The notes beneath the pieces are model-generated. The model did no database searches. It was given only the letters and a program-made list of their open reading frames with translations, and was not told the DNA's origin. This document shows positions 13,101-28,100 of a stretch of DNA of 64,000 bases, in pieces. This DNA is from Ascidia mentula. Lineage: Eukaryota > Chordata > Ascidiacea > Phlebobranchia > Ascidiidae. Every line of letters begins with the position of its first letter. The first letter of the stretch is position 1. A program made the translations under genes and the position numbers. Location of the stretch: the NCBI GenBank assembly GCA_947561715.1, contig OX387197.1:20072266-20136265 (forward strand), written 5' to 3'.

Positions 13101-16100
13101 TTTGCAGTCATGGCTATAATCGAATCATGGCAATGGCAATCTGATTGTTATGCTATTGTAAGTCCCGTTTGCCTTCAGTTTGGACGGACGACCCAATTTT
13201 CGTAGATTAGAGTCGGCTTCCAGCGATTAAACAAGCAGGATTAGACCGACGGCGGAACCGAGTGAATGGACGGGTGCGGGGTGGGTAATGAACACGCACG
13301 TGGTCGAATTCAATGCAAGAAACTTATCTGCATTTCATGGTTGAAAGTGAGAGCTGTGCTAGCGTTGAATGCAAAAATGAGAGTCACCTACTTTAATGGA
13401 GTAGTCATGTCATGAAAGGTGCTATGCCTCAATTGTAGAGGTTTTATGTAAGGCAATGGTATGTGGCTTAGAAATCTTGAGAAGTATTTTAAATCGAGTT
13501 TAAAATACCTAGGCGTGGTGGATATGCAAAGGTTAGTAGCACTTTACCACGTATTTTTAGCGAAGCAGGCTGTCTTTAGTCGGGAATGTCAGCTTATTGT
13601 TGGTTTTGAACTGGCTTTAAGTGACACGCGTTAAATCAGCCAAGCCTTTAGTTCAGGGTCATCTCGCTTCCCGCATAAAACTCTATAGGACTTTTGTTGG
13701 TTACTCCATGCTGATGTCATGTGTTTGGCTGCGAAAATACACGGGGATTTAGCTAAGCCTACCAAGGAATTGCGCATCATCCACTTCGCTATACGCGAAT
13801 TAGCGTCTCGTCAGATTGTCTGCGAAGCCTTTTGTGAAACGCATTCTCGTCTCATAGACCAAGTAAAGAAGTAAAAAAACAGTAATCGGTGCTCACCCGT
13901 TCACACGTGACTTGTGGCAGGTTGTCATTCTGACATGTGACGTCACGAAGATTTAATGGCTGGGAAACAAATCGCCGGGTGTTGTCGACATCGAGTGTCT
14001 TGTTTGCGATCTGCAACTGATCCTTTATTTATCAAACAAGCGATACTATTGCTTCAATACTCTCGTCGCCGGAGAAGTGCTCCTGTACGAGTGTGGTTAT
14101 GAAATCCAACCATGTACTAAGTGTTTACGGCTCCAGAATCGTCGAACAAATGATTCTCGTTCTTTCTGGGAAGCGCTCCGCAACGGGAAAACTTCGTTAC
14201 GCCCAAATCATAACACTTGTTGATAGTCTTGACGCAAATTGCAGCTACAAATGTTTATTATGGTCACGACCGACTGCTTATTTGCTCAACTGCAGATACG
14301 TTTGTCTTCCATGTGGATGGCGTAAAAATGTATTGCAGTAAGATGGTTGCATATGTTTGTTATTGCAACATACTAAATACTGATGGTTTCCACAAAAAGG
14401 CTGGTTATAATGCACATCCTTCGTTCCCAGAAATTTAAGGAGTAATTGACCGAATACATTACACAAACAAACTCGCAAAATCTGCCTGTCGAAAAAATGC
14501 TGCGCCTTGTCGACCTTCCTCGTCTAAAAATATACACATTTCTTCCAGCGTTTTTCACACAAACCAGCTTGTAGTCATTATGGTACGCTAGTAAATACCC
14601 AAACAGGGCTACGACGCGCGTCCTAGCTCACCTAATGCGGCAAAACAAAGCGTCCAACCGCAAGACTGTAATGAACGCCACAGTGGTGGGCGTTATCTGA
14701 TGCAGAGTGCGTCTCCAATTTTCCGCGCATCGAAGATTTCTCCCCAGACGGAATTTTCTGCGGGATTGCAGCGGTTTAGGGAAGTTTCTCCAAATGTCCA
14801 GGCACGCCAGGATCGCGATACTTTGGAGTGGCGCCGTGTGTTGAGTCTGCTGGTGGGCGCGCTGCTTGTTTGAATACTGTTATTGTAAGACCGAACGATT
14901 AGTAGGCACGAGTATATTGGACAATATTTGCTCTTCGGCGTGTCTGACCGCTTCAAGTCATGTCAAAAACTCATAAAATTCCTTCTCCGAATACCTTCGT
15001 AGTCCTAAAAATATTATTTGATGGAAAACGTGACAGACTGACGAGGTTAGTAGGTATGTTTGTTGACGGGATCAGCTCCGTTGAAGGAGCGGGACAAAGC
15101 CGGGTTGCATCTTCTCCAGCATGAGAAACTACCCAAACTCAAACGGCGTTATTCCCGTTCGAATTTTCTAATCTCAAACACAAACCTCAACATGCGCCTG
15201 GTTCAGTGGAAATACAGGGTCACGTAAACAATGAAATCAACCTGTTCGTTGTTGGAATTTGCTCTTACGTTGGTAAATTCAAATTCGTTGCAAAATGCCC
15301 AAAATGAAAGTGTTGGCCCAACAGCGGAACTTGACAATTTTGGTTACGCGCGCCATGCCAAAATCAACAGACCAACCTGCCGTTGTGGCGAGTGATAAGC
15401 GACACAACAAACCATTACCCGACAATTGTGATGTTGCCGGGTCGCGCTCAATTCCGCCGAAACCGACAATTTAGCCTGTTTTTGCGTTTCCGCTTCGACC
15501 GAGAGCGACCTGGTACCGACGTGGTTTTAGATCGATAACACTCAACACTTCTCAGGCAACACGCTCGTAGGATAAAGCGGTTTGCTTGTTTTCAGGCTGA
15601 TGTTTCTCAAAAGACGTCGTGCCACTAAATCCATGTTTTTTAGAGTTTGGGATGTTGATGAATTTTCTTTGTGGTTTTTCCCTTGTTGCCAAACGTTTAT
15701 GAATCATCAAGTTAATGCGATTTCCCGACCACTTGTTTTGGAGTTATCTTGTAACCGAAAACCGCGTTTCTATTGTGTTCACGCGGCTGCGATCATCAGC
15801 TGATGAAATTCATTCTTACCATCTGAATTCGTCCACTTTCTCCCAACAACGAGAAATTTCGCAGTAGCGCAAATTATGCAAGTCATCAATTCCAAGCCCG
15901 CTAAATCTGATTATCCCTGTAATCGTCGCGCGCCGGGCCTTTAATTTATCCTCCCATTAAAGAACGCTCCTGTTGTTGTTTCACGGGGATTCTAGCTTGC
16001 CTTCGCCATTCCCCCCCGTTCGGTTTTGATACGCATTCCTGCTTTGCGATAACGCGAGCTCACGTTCGCACAGCTGAAATGCCAAGATTATCGCTCAACG

Positions 16101-19100
16101 TCGGGTCGCGTGTCATAACAGTTCTGTTACGAAAATCTTATGCTGCCGTTTCCTATCACCTGTCAACGCCAGCTCAAAGTTTGTCCGCGCGTAATCTCTT
16201 CAATGACAGACAAATGACGTGTAACCGACCACTTCGTGACGCCATCCTCCGACACTATTTCACCCCAGTTTTCTCCTGTGTGGACCTGGATTTTTTAATG
16301 GGGACGTAAACATATAACCTTTCATTGAACAATACGTTAACACCTTGAGGGTTGCCATTTGTTCGCGATATTTTCGGGACTGTCCCAATGTTTCAACACC
16401 AGAATCAAGAGATTAATACAGACTTCTCCAAGGTGTCCAAACGTGTAACTATACAACCCGGTAATATTGATTACTTGAACACGCATCAAGCCTCGCCACC
16501 AATCGCTTCAAAAACAGTAATTAGTTTCAATCGCGTGCGTCGCTGTAATGCAGGTGGCTCCCGGTCACATCGTGCCACAATTAGCAATGTTGGAGTTTCC
16601 GCTGGAACACCCGCGTTGCACGTTTGGTCGAATATTTCGCCGAATCGGCTGTACAAGATCGCAGCCGCGATGACTGTTCGAGGTCCACTTCTCCGTCACC
16701 CGAAACCCCCAATTGACCAGTCACCGACCGTGTGTAATTGGGACCGCCCATGCGGTGGCTGTTCTCGCTTGTTTTAGTTGGCGTGTCCAGTTTATCCTTC
16801 CAGCGAAATCGCCATGCTAGTGTATTTCCTCCAACTTTTTCATGGCCTCACGATTATCCCGTTCTTAGGCGATTTCAAGCGAAACGGAAATCCTGCTCCT
16901 GCGTATCTGGGTCATTTTGTTTGGCGAATTATGGGCACTACATGGGTTGGCGCGGCACCTGTGTATGTTTACGGATTACTGCATCTTTACCACACACAGA
17001 CTGACGCGATGTATGTGCGCCGTCAAGTTCTCAGGTTTATCTTCAAACCAAAACACGTGTGCATCACATCGGGTCAAGATTGCGTTGTGTAGCCTTCGAC
17101 TTTAACCAACCCCGTTAGTGTTGCCGCCGGATTGCGGTGGAGGTTATGCGATAGACATGTCAGGGCATTTGCCGTTTTAGAATAATATCGACATGCGTCG
17201 TTTGTCAGCGACCAAATCCACCTTCATTTTTTACAAGTTTTGACCGTCTTATCGCACTACACCAATAATGACCTTCTTTGTGCGCTATTTATAATAAGTG
17301 AGGCCGAAGTTCACGTTGTCCCGGTTACACTAGCGCGCAATGCATGTAAGAGGATTCAAAGTTTTAACCATGCCATAGGCCGGATGCTTAACACAACTTA
17401 GCTTTTCACGCAATTCACCACCAATCCACAAAACCTGTGTTGATATCGATCGGTAAAGGTCAGGTCAGGCGGTCACATGGGCGAATAAATTTATAGTGAT
17501 CCGGGCTTTTCATAATGCCGGGCGATAGCCGTTAACAAGGGGCGCTGATTTTTATAGCCTTTTATGGCTTTTTTGTCCTCCGGGGTCGTGACACGCTGTT
17601 GTCCTTGGGGCGGTGTGCGGTTGGTGAGTTGATTGGAGCAAGGGAGGGAAGCGTTGCGAACTGGATTCACGCTCGTTCTGCGAACGGCCAGTTAATTAGT
17701 CGCTCTGTTCTCAAGACGCAGTGGGTTGAAATCAGGATGGTGGCGATTTAGAGATTTGCTTAGACGCTCTTTAAAGTTAATTGTGTACCTGGTATGTACG
17801 GTTGCAGTCGCAGTTGAAGTGTAGTGGTTAGTATACGTAAGCACACTATGTTGTTTGTTAAGTTTAAAGAGCGCAGACGGAAAAATGATAAAACTGAATG
17901 TTTTTAGCTTGAAAGTAGCAATGGTATTTGCAGCATGGCATTGTATCGAATTCCATATTACATTGTTTTTTGGATTGTCAATAAGAAGAAATTGCTCACA
18001 TGTACAAATTGCGTATTAACAGGTTAATGTATATCGAGAACAGACGATGCTGACAGACCATATCTTGTTTCCGAAAGATAAGCTTTTAAACGTAACGCAT
18101 CCATGCCCTTCAGTGATCCAGGGATGTCCGGAGATTTTTGCCGAATTGCGAAACGACGCGATCTGTTCCTTCGGCGCTTGCTCGTAAACGGTGTCGAGGG
18201 CGTTGTTCGCTATTTGCGCGCGACTGCTGTGTTCGTCTACAATTGTCGGCTCGAAGTTTTACTGCCTTGCGGAAAGTTCACTGGAGTGGGTCATTTCCAC
18301 GTGTGACCTTTTGTTCACCACTCCTAGGTGTCCAATCGGCTGTCCGCGCTTCTAATTCACCCACGCAATTAATGCAAGTTCAAAACGCTCGCTTTGTGAC
18401 TGATACGTGATGGCTGCGATATTTTAGAAGAGCTTTGTAGTTTATTGTCATATTTTTAGCATCTCGTTAATATTCTATGGCGAGGTTGCATCGTCACGTT
18501 GTTCTTAATGGACACGGCAAAATAAGTCACATTGCGCAAACGATAATAATGCAGTGGCATGTGCATTTGGTCGTTAGCACAACTGAACGACCTTAGCACG
18601 GAGTTTAAAATGCTGATTTAACTCACCCTTGTGCTATTTGTGGCCGCACGAACATCGTCTAACGAACATTATTGTCCTCGATATAGTCATTCACCTGCAA
18701 CGCAGCGATTTATTTGCATTCACGCGGTGACTGTTGCAGGAAAGGCTTCTGCGTTATGTTGTTATCCAGATCGGGTTTTTCACTCAATCTTTGTAACTGC
18801 GAGCCTCCTGTGTCGCAGAGGCGTCGTTTCTCATCTCAGCAAAGTTCAGGTTACATATTTTGTGGCTCGAGGTTTGGCAGAAGCGCTCGCGAATCTTCAG
18901 CCCTTTAAAAGTGCGCGTTCGTATAAGCCTACTGATGGAATCTCAATTGGCAAATCCTTCGCGTCACGTTCAGTGGTTTGTCGCAATGGCGACCGTAATG
19001 AGCGGAACTCTAGGGCAGTCCGACTTCGTAATTTCCAAAGGTTGTTTACCTGAATAAGGGCATTTTCCAGCCCAGAACGGATGCAATTTCCCGGGCGTGT

Positions 19101-22100
19101 ATACTAGAATTGTTTTGCGGGTGTAGATTTGGTGATAAGAGCTGTCAGGTAAATTCGGACAAAAGCTTACATTCCCTCCTTGCCTCCGTTTAGCGATACC
19201 TTGTTAACTGCGCGCATTCCGTTGTACTTGCTGTCAATGGCGCGTGAAATCTTGCAGGTGACATCGCGAACCTGGGGCAAGTCGGTGAGCGACAGGTCTC
19301 AATTAATGCCTCGTAGCACTGGATCTCCTTCCATTTCGGGGATTTGCGTGTTTGAGTACCGTCTCTCGACCGCCCGGTGTTCCACCGCGAGCACTCCCCT
19401 TCCTATAAGTTTGTGCAGGGTCGTGTTTGTATTTAGCTCTCGTTATTTTCGTTTCCCTCGCTCCCGGATTCGCCGGGCGCGAAGTTGACAAAACAGCGAC
19501 TCGCGGTGATTGAAGTGCGAACTGGAGGTTTAAAAGCCAATGGGGGGAAATGGTTCTGTGTGGTTTTTCCGGGGCTTGAGACCGATTGTGAGGACCAACA
19601 TTCCAAATTGCCGAAAGGGAACTTGAACATGCCTGCACGCCTCATCGAATATCAAGCTGCGATTCGATACTACTCCTATTTGCCCGGAAATTGTAGACAT
19701 ATCTTAGATGGCGGCGAAAATCATTTTCCCACGTTTGTCTTCTTTGTGCGCTCGAACATCTGTTCCCCTCACCCACAACGTTACTCATTCTCATTGTAAC
19801 CACAAACGCGATCCGTTTCTACCATAATGTCGCAATTCAAGCAACGTCAAGTCTTTTCATCGCAGTAACTTATTCGATGTTTCCATGTTTGAGTCATGAC
19901 TAACTCTTCAGTGAACGTGACATCATTCAACGAGAGGTGAAACAAAACTAACACGGTAGACCTCAAAGCATTCATACACAGGAGTCGCTTGTGGCTGTTG
20001 TTTTTGTACGTTATGGACGGTGGTCGTCGCACTGTGCCTCGATTAATGTCACCAGCTTGTATTTACACGCTTTTGTGCGGCCCAAGTTGTAAGTCCAAGC
20101 GGTCGTCGCTTTTCCTACGACAAAAGATTTCGGTGTTGACGGGCCGTCAACCACCGTTGTGACGTCACTGCCGTCGTTTGTCAAGCGGACCGCCGGCGTT
20201 TGAAGCGAAATGTTATTTAGTGTTTGTCGTAGTTTTCCGACATTGCTCCGACGCGGGTCAAAGTACCGCCATTGGCTAGCTTGTGGACACAGCGTCTTCA
20301 GCAATAGCGCCCGGTGTAACAGCGGCCTGCATGGCATCGGAAAGTGAATCAACAGCGCCTAAGCCTTGTGATTTATTTGCGCAGACAATTTGCGCAGGCG
20401 ATATGAAAGGGAACGCCTCGCGTGCAAGCGCTTGCGCACACAGCTTTCTCGGGGCTTCGGCGTGTTTGTTGCCGCCCGTATCTATAGTTGCCGACTGCAG
20501 TCAAATCAACAACTAAGAAAGGTACCGGTCAGTCGTCTTCTGTAAGGACACCGTTTGCCCCTATGTTTGCGAGCGACATGTGTATCTCCAGTAAAATACA
20601 TTTTCGTAACATTCCTATTCAGATTCCAGTTGGTAGTCAGTAAATGTAGCGACCCTTGTTGCGCTTTATACCCCGAAGTTATTTTTTACGCCCGGTCGTT
20701 TTGATTTGCGCCGAGTTGTGAATATTAAATACTGATTTTCTTTCATGACTGAATTTACACGGGTTCCATCATCCATGTTAGGCTGCAAATATATTCTTTG
20801 TCCCGACGATAACTATTCGACCTACCCGATTTGTTACTTGGACTTTGACGGAACTAACGCTTGTCTAACGCATACTTTTACAGAACTAACAATTTTGTCA
20901 AGGTAAACCAAAATCAAATAATTTAACTTCCTGAAATTCAAAGTTGTAACAGCGCACTGCTGCTCTATTTACAAAGGATAGAAATGTATTCGTTCAGCGT
21001 TTGCATGAGTTTCGGTAGCAATAGAAATTTAGTAGACCAAGCACATGCAATCCCTTTGGAAAGTTTTTGACCTCAGTGGTGGACCTTTGCACCATACGCA
21101 CTTGATGAGATTTGCTAAGAAACTTAAAATAGCAATTCATCGGAGCGAATTTATCGGGTTGTTGACGGGTGCCGATCGTTAATTCCAACCGGTCGGTACA
21201 AAGTTTTACGAGTGGGAAGATTTGGCGCGCTATCAACGGCGGGGTTGGCGACCGACGTAGCCCACTTAATGACTCTGGTTTTTCACTCGTAAACACGCAA
21301 GGTTTCCAGTTTGTCCTCTGGCAGACCTCGTCTCGTGTGTACAAGGTCATGGGCGGCATGGCTGTGGCATTTACAGCATCTTGTGTGTCCAACATCTTTA
21401 GTATGCTGTTGGGGCAAGTTCAAGTTAAAGTGATTTGAACTCAAAAACATAGTTACGATTGCGGCGTTTGTCGTCATCTAATGTTGCTAGATTCGTGTGG
21501 TCAGACCGACACCACTTCATACAACTTTACGTCTCGTCATACAAACCGTAATGTGCGAATCAAACCGTCCTAAATCACGACCGATGCGCATCGCCACATC
21601 AAAGCGACATGTCTTTTGATGCGCCATTTAATTACGCAAAGCGATCTCCCGCGTTCTCCTCTTCTGCCTGGGGTTAGATCACTGCGCCATCTGCGCTGTT
21701 CCTCTTAGATAAACAAATTGGCGAGGACGCGTTGTTGGGTCGCGTCGCTTCTTCGCCGGTGCGACAAGCGTCTCCAAAAATGAAGAATTGCCCGATCACA
21801 ATCGCCAGATTCTATCGCGCCGCTGTAAAAGCAAACTGCGCAGACGATTCCCACGCCGTGATGCCCGTTACAAACCTTTCTGAGATCTTTTCGGAGCCTG
21901 AAGTGGGAATTAGTCAGGCTCGTTTAGGGATGAACGGTTGTTTCGGAATAAACACCCGTCTATGTTCGGAAGTGTGGCGCGAATTCATTTTTCGTGCCAT
22001 GTTGGTTATGATCCATAAAAACTCCATACGAGAGAATGTAAGAAAAAGGACCATCAGTCAAGGGAGGAGAGAGAGGGCAGTTCTTCGCATGGCGAGCTTA

Positions 22101-25100
22101 TTGTTGCAGTTTCCACGATTTTACCTTGGTAAACTTGCCTGGAGCGACGCCACAGTTAGAGAGATGGACAGCTGCAATCGCCGGAACAGTGTATTGTGGG
22201 TACGGGTTTGTGCTAAACGTGCACCCCAACCACTAGCTTCAGTGATGTTTATGCATTGTTTGGTGTATCGTAGTTGCAGTATTTAAATTATCGGTCACAG
22301 CTGAAAACGCGCTGTTTCAAAACGGCAAACGCATATAAACGAAAATACAATAAGGAGGCCCAAATTTATTAACTTAGGAGTACGTTTATGCAGTAAAACT
22401 TGTGCTTGACGAGACCCAGCTACAGCAAAACAGTCACAAGGCTTCTCAGATTCACTATTGTGGCAGTTCACACAATGCCATTGTGACGCTGCAATTCGGT
22501 TTATATTGGCCTGGTGACAAGTCGGAACTGGGGAACAATGGCATATGCGAAATAAACTGCCTTCCAGCTGTCCTTAGAGTGTTGGTAAGTGGGTCGGGCG
22601 CGAGAATGGGATGCGGACGTGTTGAGATTAAACCGCCGGCAAATTGGTATGCGCGGGCGTTTCCAAGCAAGATTATTGCTGCAAAAGAGCAAACTTATTG
22701 CTTGCACCTTTGCGTCAGCATATTTATCACCAGTTTAGATGTAGCCGCTGCCTGCAAGACAGACATGTTTATGGTGCGGCACCGTTTAACGATTGACAGG
22801 TGTATGATGCTGCGTGAAATTGCTGCTGGTTGCATTTGTGGCTTGTCGGCAATCTGTGCGGAAATTGACTTCAGCGTATGTTAGGTCGATCATGATTTGA
22901 CAAATCACCGTGTCGTTATGACTATTTACAAATTGAGGTGCCTATTTCCTCGAAAAACAAAAATACAGACGCTTGTATACATTTGTGGATTTTTTACAAA
23001 CAAAACGAATACAAGTGTCACCGACGCATTCGAAGAAGCTGGCGTTGTTAACTCTCCGTCCAATCTACGAAAGAAGCTTAAAGGTTATTTCTCAGTCAAC
23101 ACCCAATCCGATTTGCTCATTTCTCGGTGTCAGCGCAAATGCGCATTTTTATTGCAATTCCAAATTAAACCGCACTCCAATAATTGTATTATCAACAAGA
23201 GCCAACGTGTCTGGAAGTGAAAGGTTCAAGGTCCGCATGTGTGCGAGCACGTTTTGAAGTTTAAGGGAGTTTATTTATATTATGCCTACCGTCGGATAGA
23301 TTCGCTTAGCAATACGCCAGACGATTTTTGGTTCAAGCCGCGAGTCAAATTAATTTCTCGCGTTTAATCGAGCCAATCCAAACAGTGCAAATAACACTCT
23401 GGAAGGGTCAGCGGCCAATCAGTGTGGGATCGCGAGAATTTCCCAGGTAAAATTAATCTCTCTGATAAATGTGGATGCTCACGTTGCGGCGCATAATATT
23501 TCGTTGGAAGTTACCACATCCGATTTGAACTTTTCCGTTTTGATGGGATCAAATTTTTTGTACTTTGCACTGTTGTTCTGTTTTAATCTTACCGCATATA
23601 TAAGAAGTTGTTGGCTGATTGTAAAAGATTTGTGGGAGAGGACGGGTTCACGTGCCGCTAATTATAATTTTGGAAGCCCTTTTCGTGTTTAGGAAATCTC
23701 GAGAAAAACAGCGGCGCGCCACCACCAAATCTTAAAATACGCTTATCTCACTACTTAACGCGAATATCGCCAGCATCACTATGCCCTTACATGAATTATG
23801 GTGAATCACCGAGGGCAAAAATTTTTGTCACAACCACCTTCTCCCAACCGAGTGCTCTACGTTTGGAATGCTTTCCGTCTTGTTAGGCATGCCAACGTCG
23901 CGGACACAACGTTTATTGCGTGTTTGGCCAGGCGTGACGTCAAACGCGGGCCTGCGTTGCCCAGCGACTTTGTTTCGTTTACTCTATGTTGTTTTACTGT
24001 GTTCCAGGCCTTGTTACTATGGCGCACATTTTGGGATACCGTAAATGTTTGAGTTATGAATAGCAAGCGATGTGTATAAAAATGTTGTAACTTTGATAAG
24101 CTAGCGTTGATGAGTGGCGGAATCCGGAATGTCCCAACGAAATATAAAAATATGTGAATTTGGAACGCGGGCGTTAATGTACTTCGGCCTCCCAGCGCTA
24201 TGTTTGTTTACGCGTTGTCGGCGCATCGTGGGAACGCGCGGGGTCTTCGCTCACTTCTTAACATACACAGTTAATTCCCGGCTTTCCTGGGCGCTCCAAC
24301 GGGACGAGCGAAGGTGCGACGGGAAGGGAAAGGGCGAGGAATCCATTGGCGTGTCTCCTTGGCACTACGCTTATAATGTCGGCTTGTATGTTTACATGTG
24401 GTCGTACACAAACCTTGATCGGATCGCTACTGTATTTTTGCGTATGACCGTTTACCCAGAACACGTCACCCCCTGAGGTCTAAATTACGGCAAGTGACGT
24501 AAGCGATGATGCCCTTTGAGATCCAACGGCGCGTATCGCGACCTTGGTGGGATTCGACAGCGTGCAAACACGGCGCTCCTTCATGGGCTTTGATATGCGA
24601 TATTCAGCAGCACCTGTAAATTAGAATTTCGTACTTAGGTGTCAATTGTTTGTGAATGCACAGAATCGTACGACTTCCGGTGTTGCCCCAAACCCAGACA
24701 TTTTTTTTGCATATGTACCTGTAGGCCTTGATTTGTTTCAGTCTAACAACCTGTTACCACAATGTTGTGTTAATCGTAACAACCTGTCATCTTCACGTAA
24801 GTTACTGCGTGTATCCACGGCGTATTCCATGCGAACCATAAAAAGACGAGTGAGCTTGCCAAAGTTTCAAAACCAAAGTAACGCATGTGTTATTTTAGGC
24901 CGCGTTTCACCAGATTTTCCCAGCGGGGTTCCGACTTCAATTTTCGCCGTGACTGATGGCCGTCTTAGCGCGTTCTGTGTTTTCGTTGGCACAACCTGGT
25001 ATAGTGAAACGGGTGTACGCGAGGCCGCAGCGCACCTGCCGATGTTAGTCAGTGCCGCTGCGCAACAACGGCAAACGTGTTTGAGTGCTTGAAAGGTCTC

Positions 25101-28100
25101 CACCCCCAAAGCGTTGACTGACTTTAATAAAAACAAATGCCCGCACATTGGCGCCGAACGTAAACAAGGGCAGGGCGGTAACGCTTTGTGGGTTTCGGGC
25201 AAGAAATACTTACACACTCTGACGCCTTGTGATGGGGTGTTGTGCGTCACCCATCAGAAGTGACACGGGTGAAATAAGTGCACTCCCTTATTCCTTTTTC
25301 GGGGCAAGTTCGTATCAGCGTATGCAACAACTGCCCTTGTGAAATCGTGTTGTGATGTTAAAAATTGTGTTGACAAGTGGGCGTACCGTCGGTTCTTCCA
25401 CCTTCCCTGTGATAGACGTGAGTGTGTATTAATAACAAATGCTGCTTTGACAACCCATTTTATGACCACCACATTTTGAACATTCTTCGCCTTCGGCGTG
25501 ATACTGTGTCCTAGACTTGCGACAAACACCGCCGCATGCAAATTGCCACACCGAGCAAATACAGACATCGCTGTGCACGCCTGGTCACTAACTGAGCCGC
25601 GAACTTTCCCATACGGATCGGAAGCGCTGAGCGGGATGCCACTCACCAAGCGTTATCGGTGCGTCTCCATCAGCGCCATTGTTTGTATACCTTGACAATT
25701 ATGCGCGATACATTGTTGCTAGTTTGCGGCGCGTGAGAATTGGGTCCCGACAGTGGCAGACTTTCTCGAACTTTTGCGGTTCTTGGGTTGGCTAGCCCAT
25801 TGTCAGCTAATGAGATCGAAATTCGGTGTCAGGGTGTTTCATTAGCATGCTGGTAATTCGCTGGCCAGTCTGGCGCGCCGTCTCAGTGTTTCCACGCAAA
25901 CGCGTGGTGCAAGTGCTTGGCTAATTGCTCAGCAAAGTGTGTACCCACATATACTGAAGCGTAAACAGTTATTCCCTGTCTAATTAGGCCTTATTACGCG
26001 GCCACAGAATTTGCATGATCCAATAATCGCAATTCACTTATATACATTACCGCGATAGTTTGTGCGTGGAGATTGTCTATTCCAGAACCATAGCCCGAGT
26101 CTTAAATTAATGGTTGTTTGGTTTCGAGCAGTCGAGCAAGTCAAGAGGGTTTCCATGTTCTCCGCATTGGGCCCACTCATAGCGTAGTTGGAAATCCTGT
26201 TGGATTATCGGACCGATCGCAATGCCTGTAGCCTGAAAGCGTGCTGCAGGGGGTCGAATCATTTCCACCTTTGAGTGTCGACACTGGTGCTTGCCGGTTT
26301 ACATTGTTTACTCGACATCATTTGTTATAACACTCTTGTCCCCTCGGACTCGGAGAGCTCAGGCTGCGAAGGTTTCCATTCGAATGGCGTTAATTCCACT
26401 TCGACTTTCGCCGGCTGCGAATGTGTTCGAATTTATTGGTCTCCTCACTTAGCGGCTTGCCACTCGTGCGCTGCGTTGGTCGCCATCGCGCGTCCACATC
26501 TGACGTTTACTTGATTTATGGCCCGAGAAATTTGTGCGCGAATCCGCAACTCTTGGTGCCTTGGTTTCCTTGCGCGCCCGTAAGCACAGCAGCAGCGCTT
26601 TTGCCATTCCGCCGCACAGCGAGAGGCGACCCAGAGCTTGGTCGACGAGAAAAACGCATCGCCGTCACTTATAAGGTGAAGCGCGCCTCTTCAGACAATT
26701 CAGTGTTTGTCGCCGTGCGCGGTCGTAAGGAGTGGAGTGCATGGGTGTAATACCGATGTTGCAAGGTGTATACATGTTGTGCAATTTTAAGAGTTGGGAT
26801 TATTTACGGACTGAATGTTACTGTGTAAATTAATTAGTAAGTTATATTGCAAGTACATCATCTCTGGACAGAAAACTGAGTAAGCGTCAGGACAGAAAGT
26901 CACAGTCTCTGCCGGCGTTCTGTTATCGAATCGCCGCAGGGAAGTGTAATCTCCCACCGAATCGTTACTTTCACTTTTATGATTTGCTTTCATTCAACAG
27001 AAGACTTTTAAAGTGTGTAGGCACGCAATGTGTAATAGCCTGTTTGAATCTATAGTAACCTGATGTGTCACATCTTACTGCTATAAGGCAAAAAAGGCTA
27101 CCACAACTTGTGCTACAGGAAATCGTGCGTTCACTGCAAGTGTTCGGTACCTCGACACATCGCTCACCCGCTGGAGTACGTTGACGACGTTGGCAGTGAA
27201 AGTGAAGTAAGCATGCCGGCTGCAACCGAGCCGAGTCGCAATCTGACGCAGATGAATAACTTAAATTCCATGGAAGCGGAGAAGTTGTCGCAGGTGGCTG
27301 CTCACCGGCCTACCGTCAACGACAACCGACGGAGGCGTCCACCCCGACGCCAACCCCGACATGTTCGCGGCTCTGACTCAGAAGAAGAGACCGTCGATAA
27401 CAGATCTACTTTGATGCAAGAGTACGCCTGGGTACCACCTGAGTTGACACCAGAGCAGGTACGTTATTTCAAAACTAATGCCCACGTCTGTTGCTGACCT
27501 AAAGTGAGCTTTTTGGTTGTGTGGTTTTACACTTAAGTTTGATAAAATAGATCCCGAGTGGCTTTGATGCTGGTAGAATTATCGGTGTAGATTTACTAAA
27601 CACACTGGCGCATTAAGATGGCGGCAATACGTTTGCTTCGTCGCAATACGTAAAGCGATACATAGAAGCGACCTTTGTTGGTTTTAGCTAAAATGCGTTT
27701 TTGTCCGCCATCAATCACGCCGGGTACCCAGGTCTTTCCAACCCATAGAACGGTCAATGGAGCACTGAAAGAGTCAAACATGTATGTGAGCGATAGCATC
27801 GCCCGACCCAAACGGCGATATTTACTTGGGGGAGCTTTTAACTTCTTGCCGGACTCGTAGCTGTTCGCCAGGCTGTCGTACCGCTGATGTCTGGATTAAG
27901 CGCCATGTAAGACCCTGCTCTGTTTGTCTTGGCCGAATACCGACTTAGAATTTGTGCCGCGCCGTTTGACATGCCAGAGGCCTTCGTTGCACGCCCGATG
28001 CAATGTTTTGAATGATTTTACTGGAGCATCCGAGCGATGTCAGGGTCGGTCGCCAAAACGTAATTTCAAACTTCATTAACCCTCGAAAAAGGTTCTTTTT

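Larger units (their letters stand above)
1239..27118 (+). other. 25.9 kb intron of prickle
   Basis: This intron starts at GTGAGA (1239) and ends at CTACAG (27118). It is bounded by two exons that join in phase (AG|G, Arg) to complete a conserved PET-family Cys/His motif. It is CpG-rich and mostly unique. I found no exon set with homology, no tRNA, and no recognisable transposon on either strand. The many short open frames in it look like what this base composition gives by chance. It contains motif clusters listed separately, two short microsatellites and a small tandem repeat. A function as a regulatory landscape is inference. Confidence 0.85.

Noticed and set aside
21732-22286. 184-codon open frame on + in the prickle intron
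   Set aside because: The longest frame in the intron, but composition is irregular, it matches no family I know, and a GC-rich 26 kb stretch gives frames of this size by chance.
24646-25092. 148-codon open frame on +
   Set aside because: No homology recognised; overlapping frames of similar length exist on the other strand.
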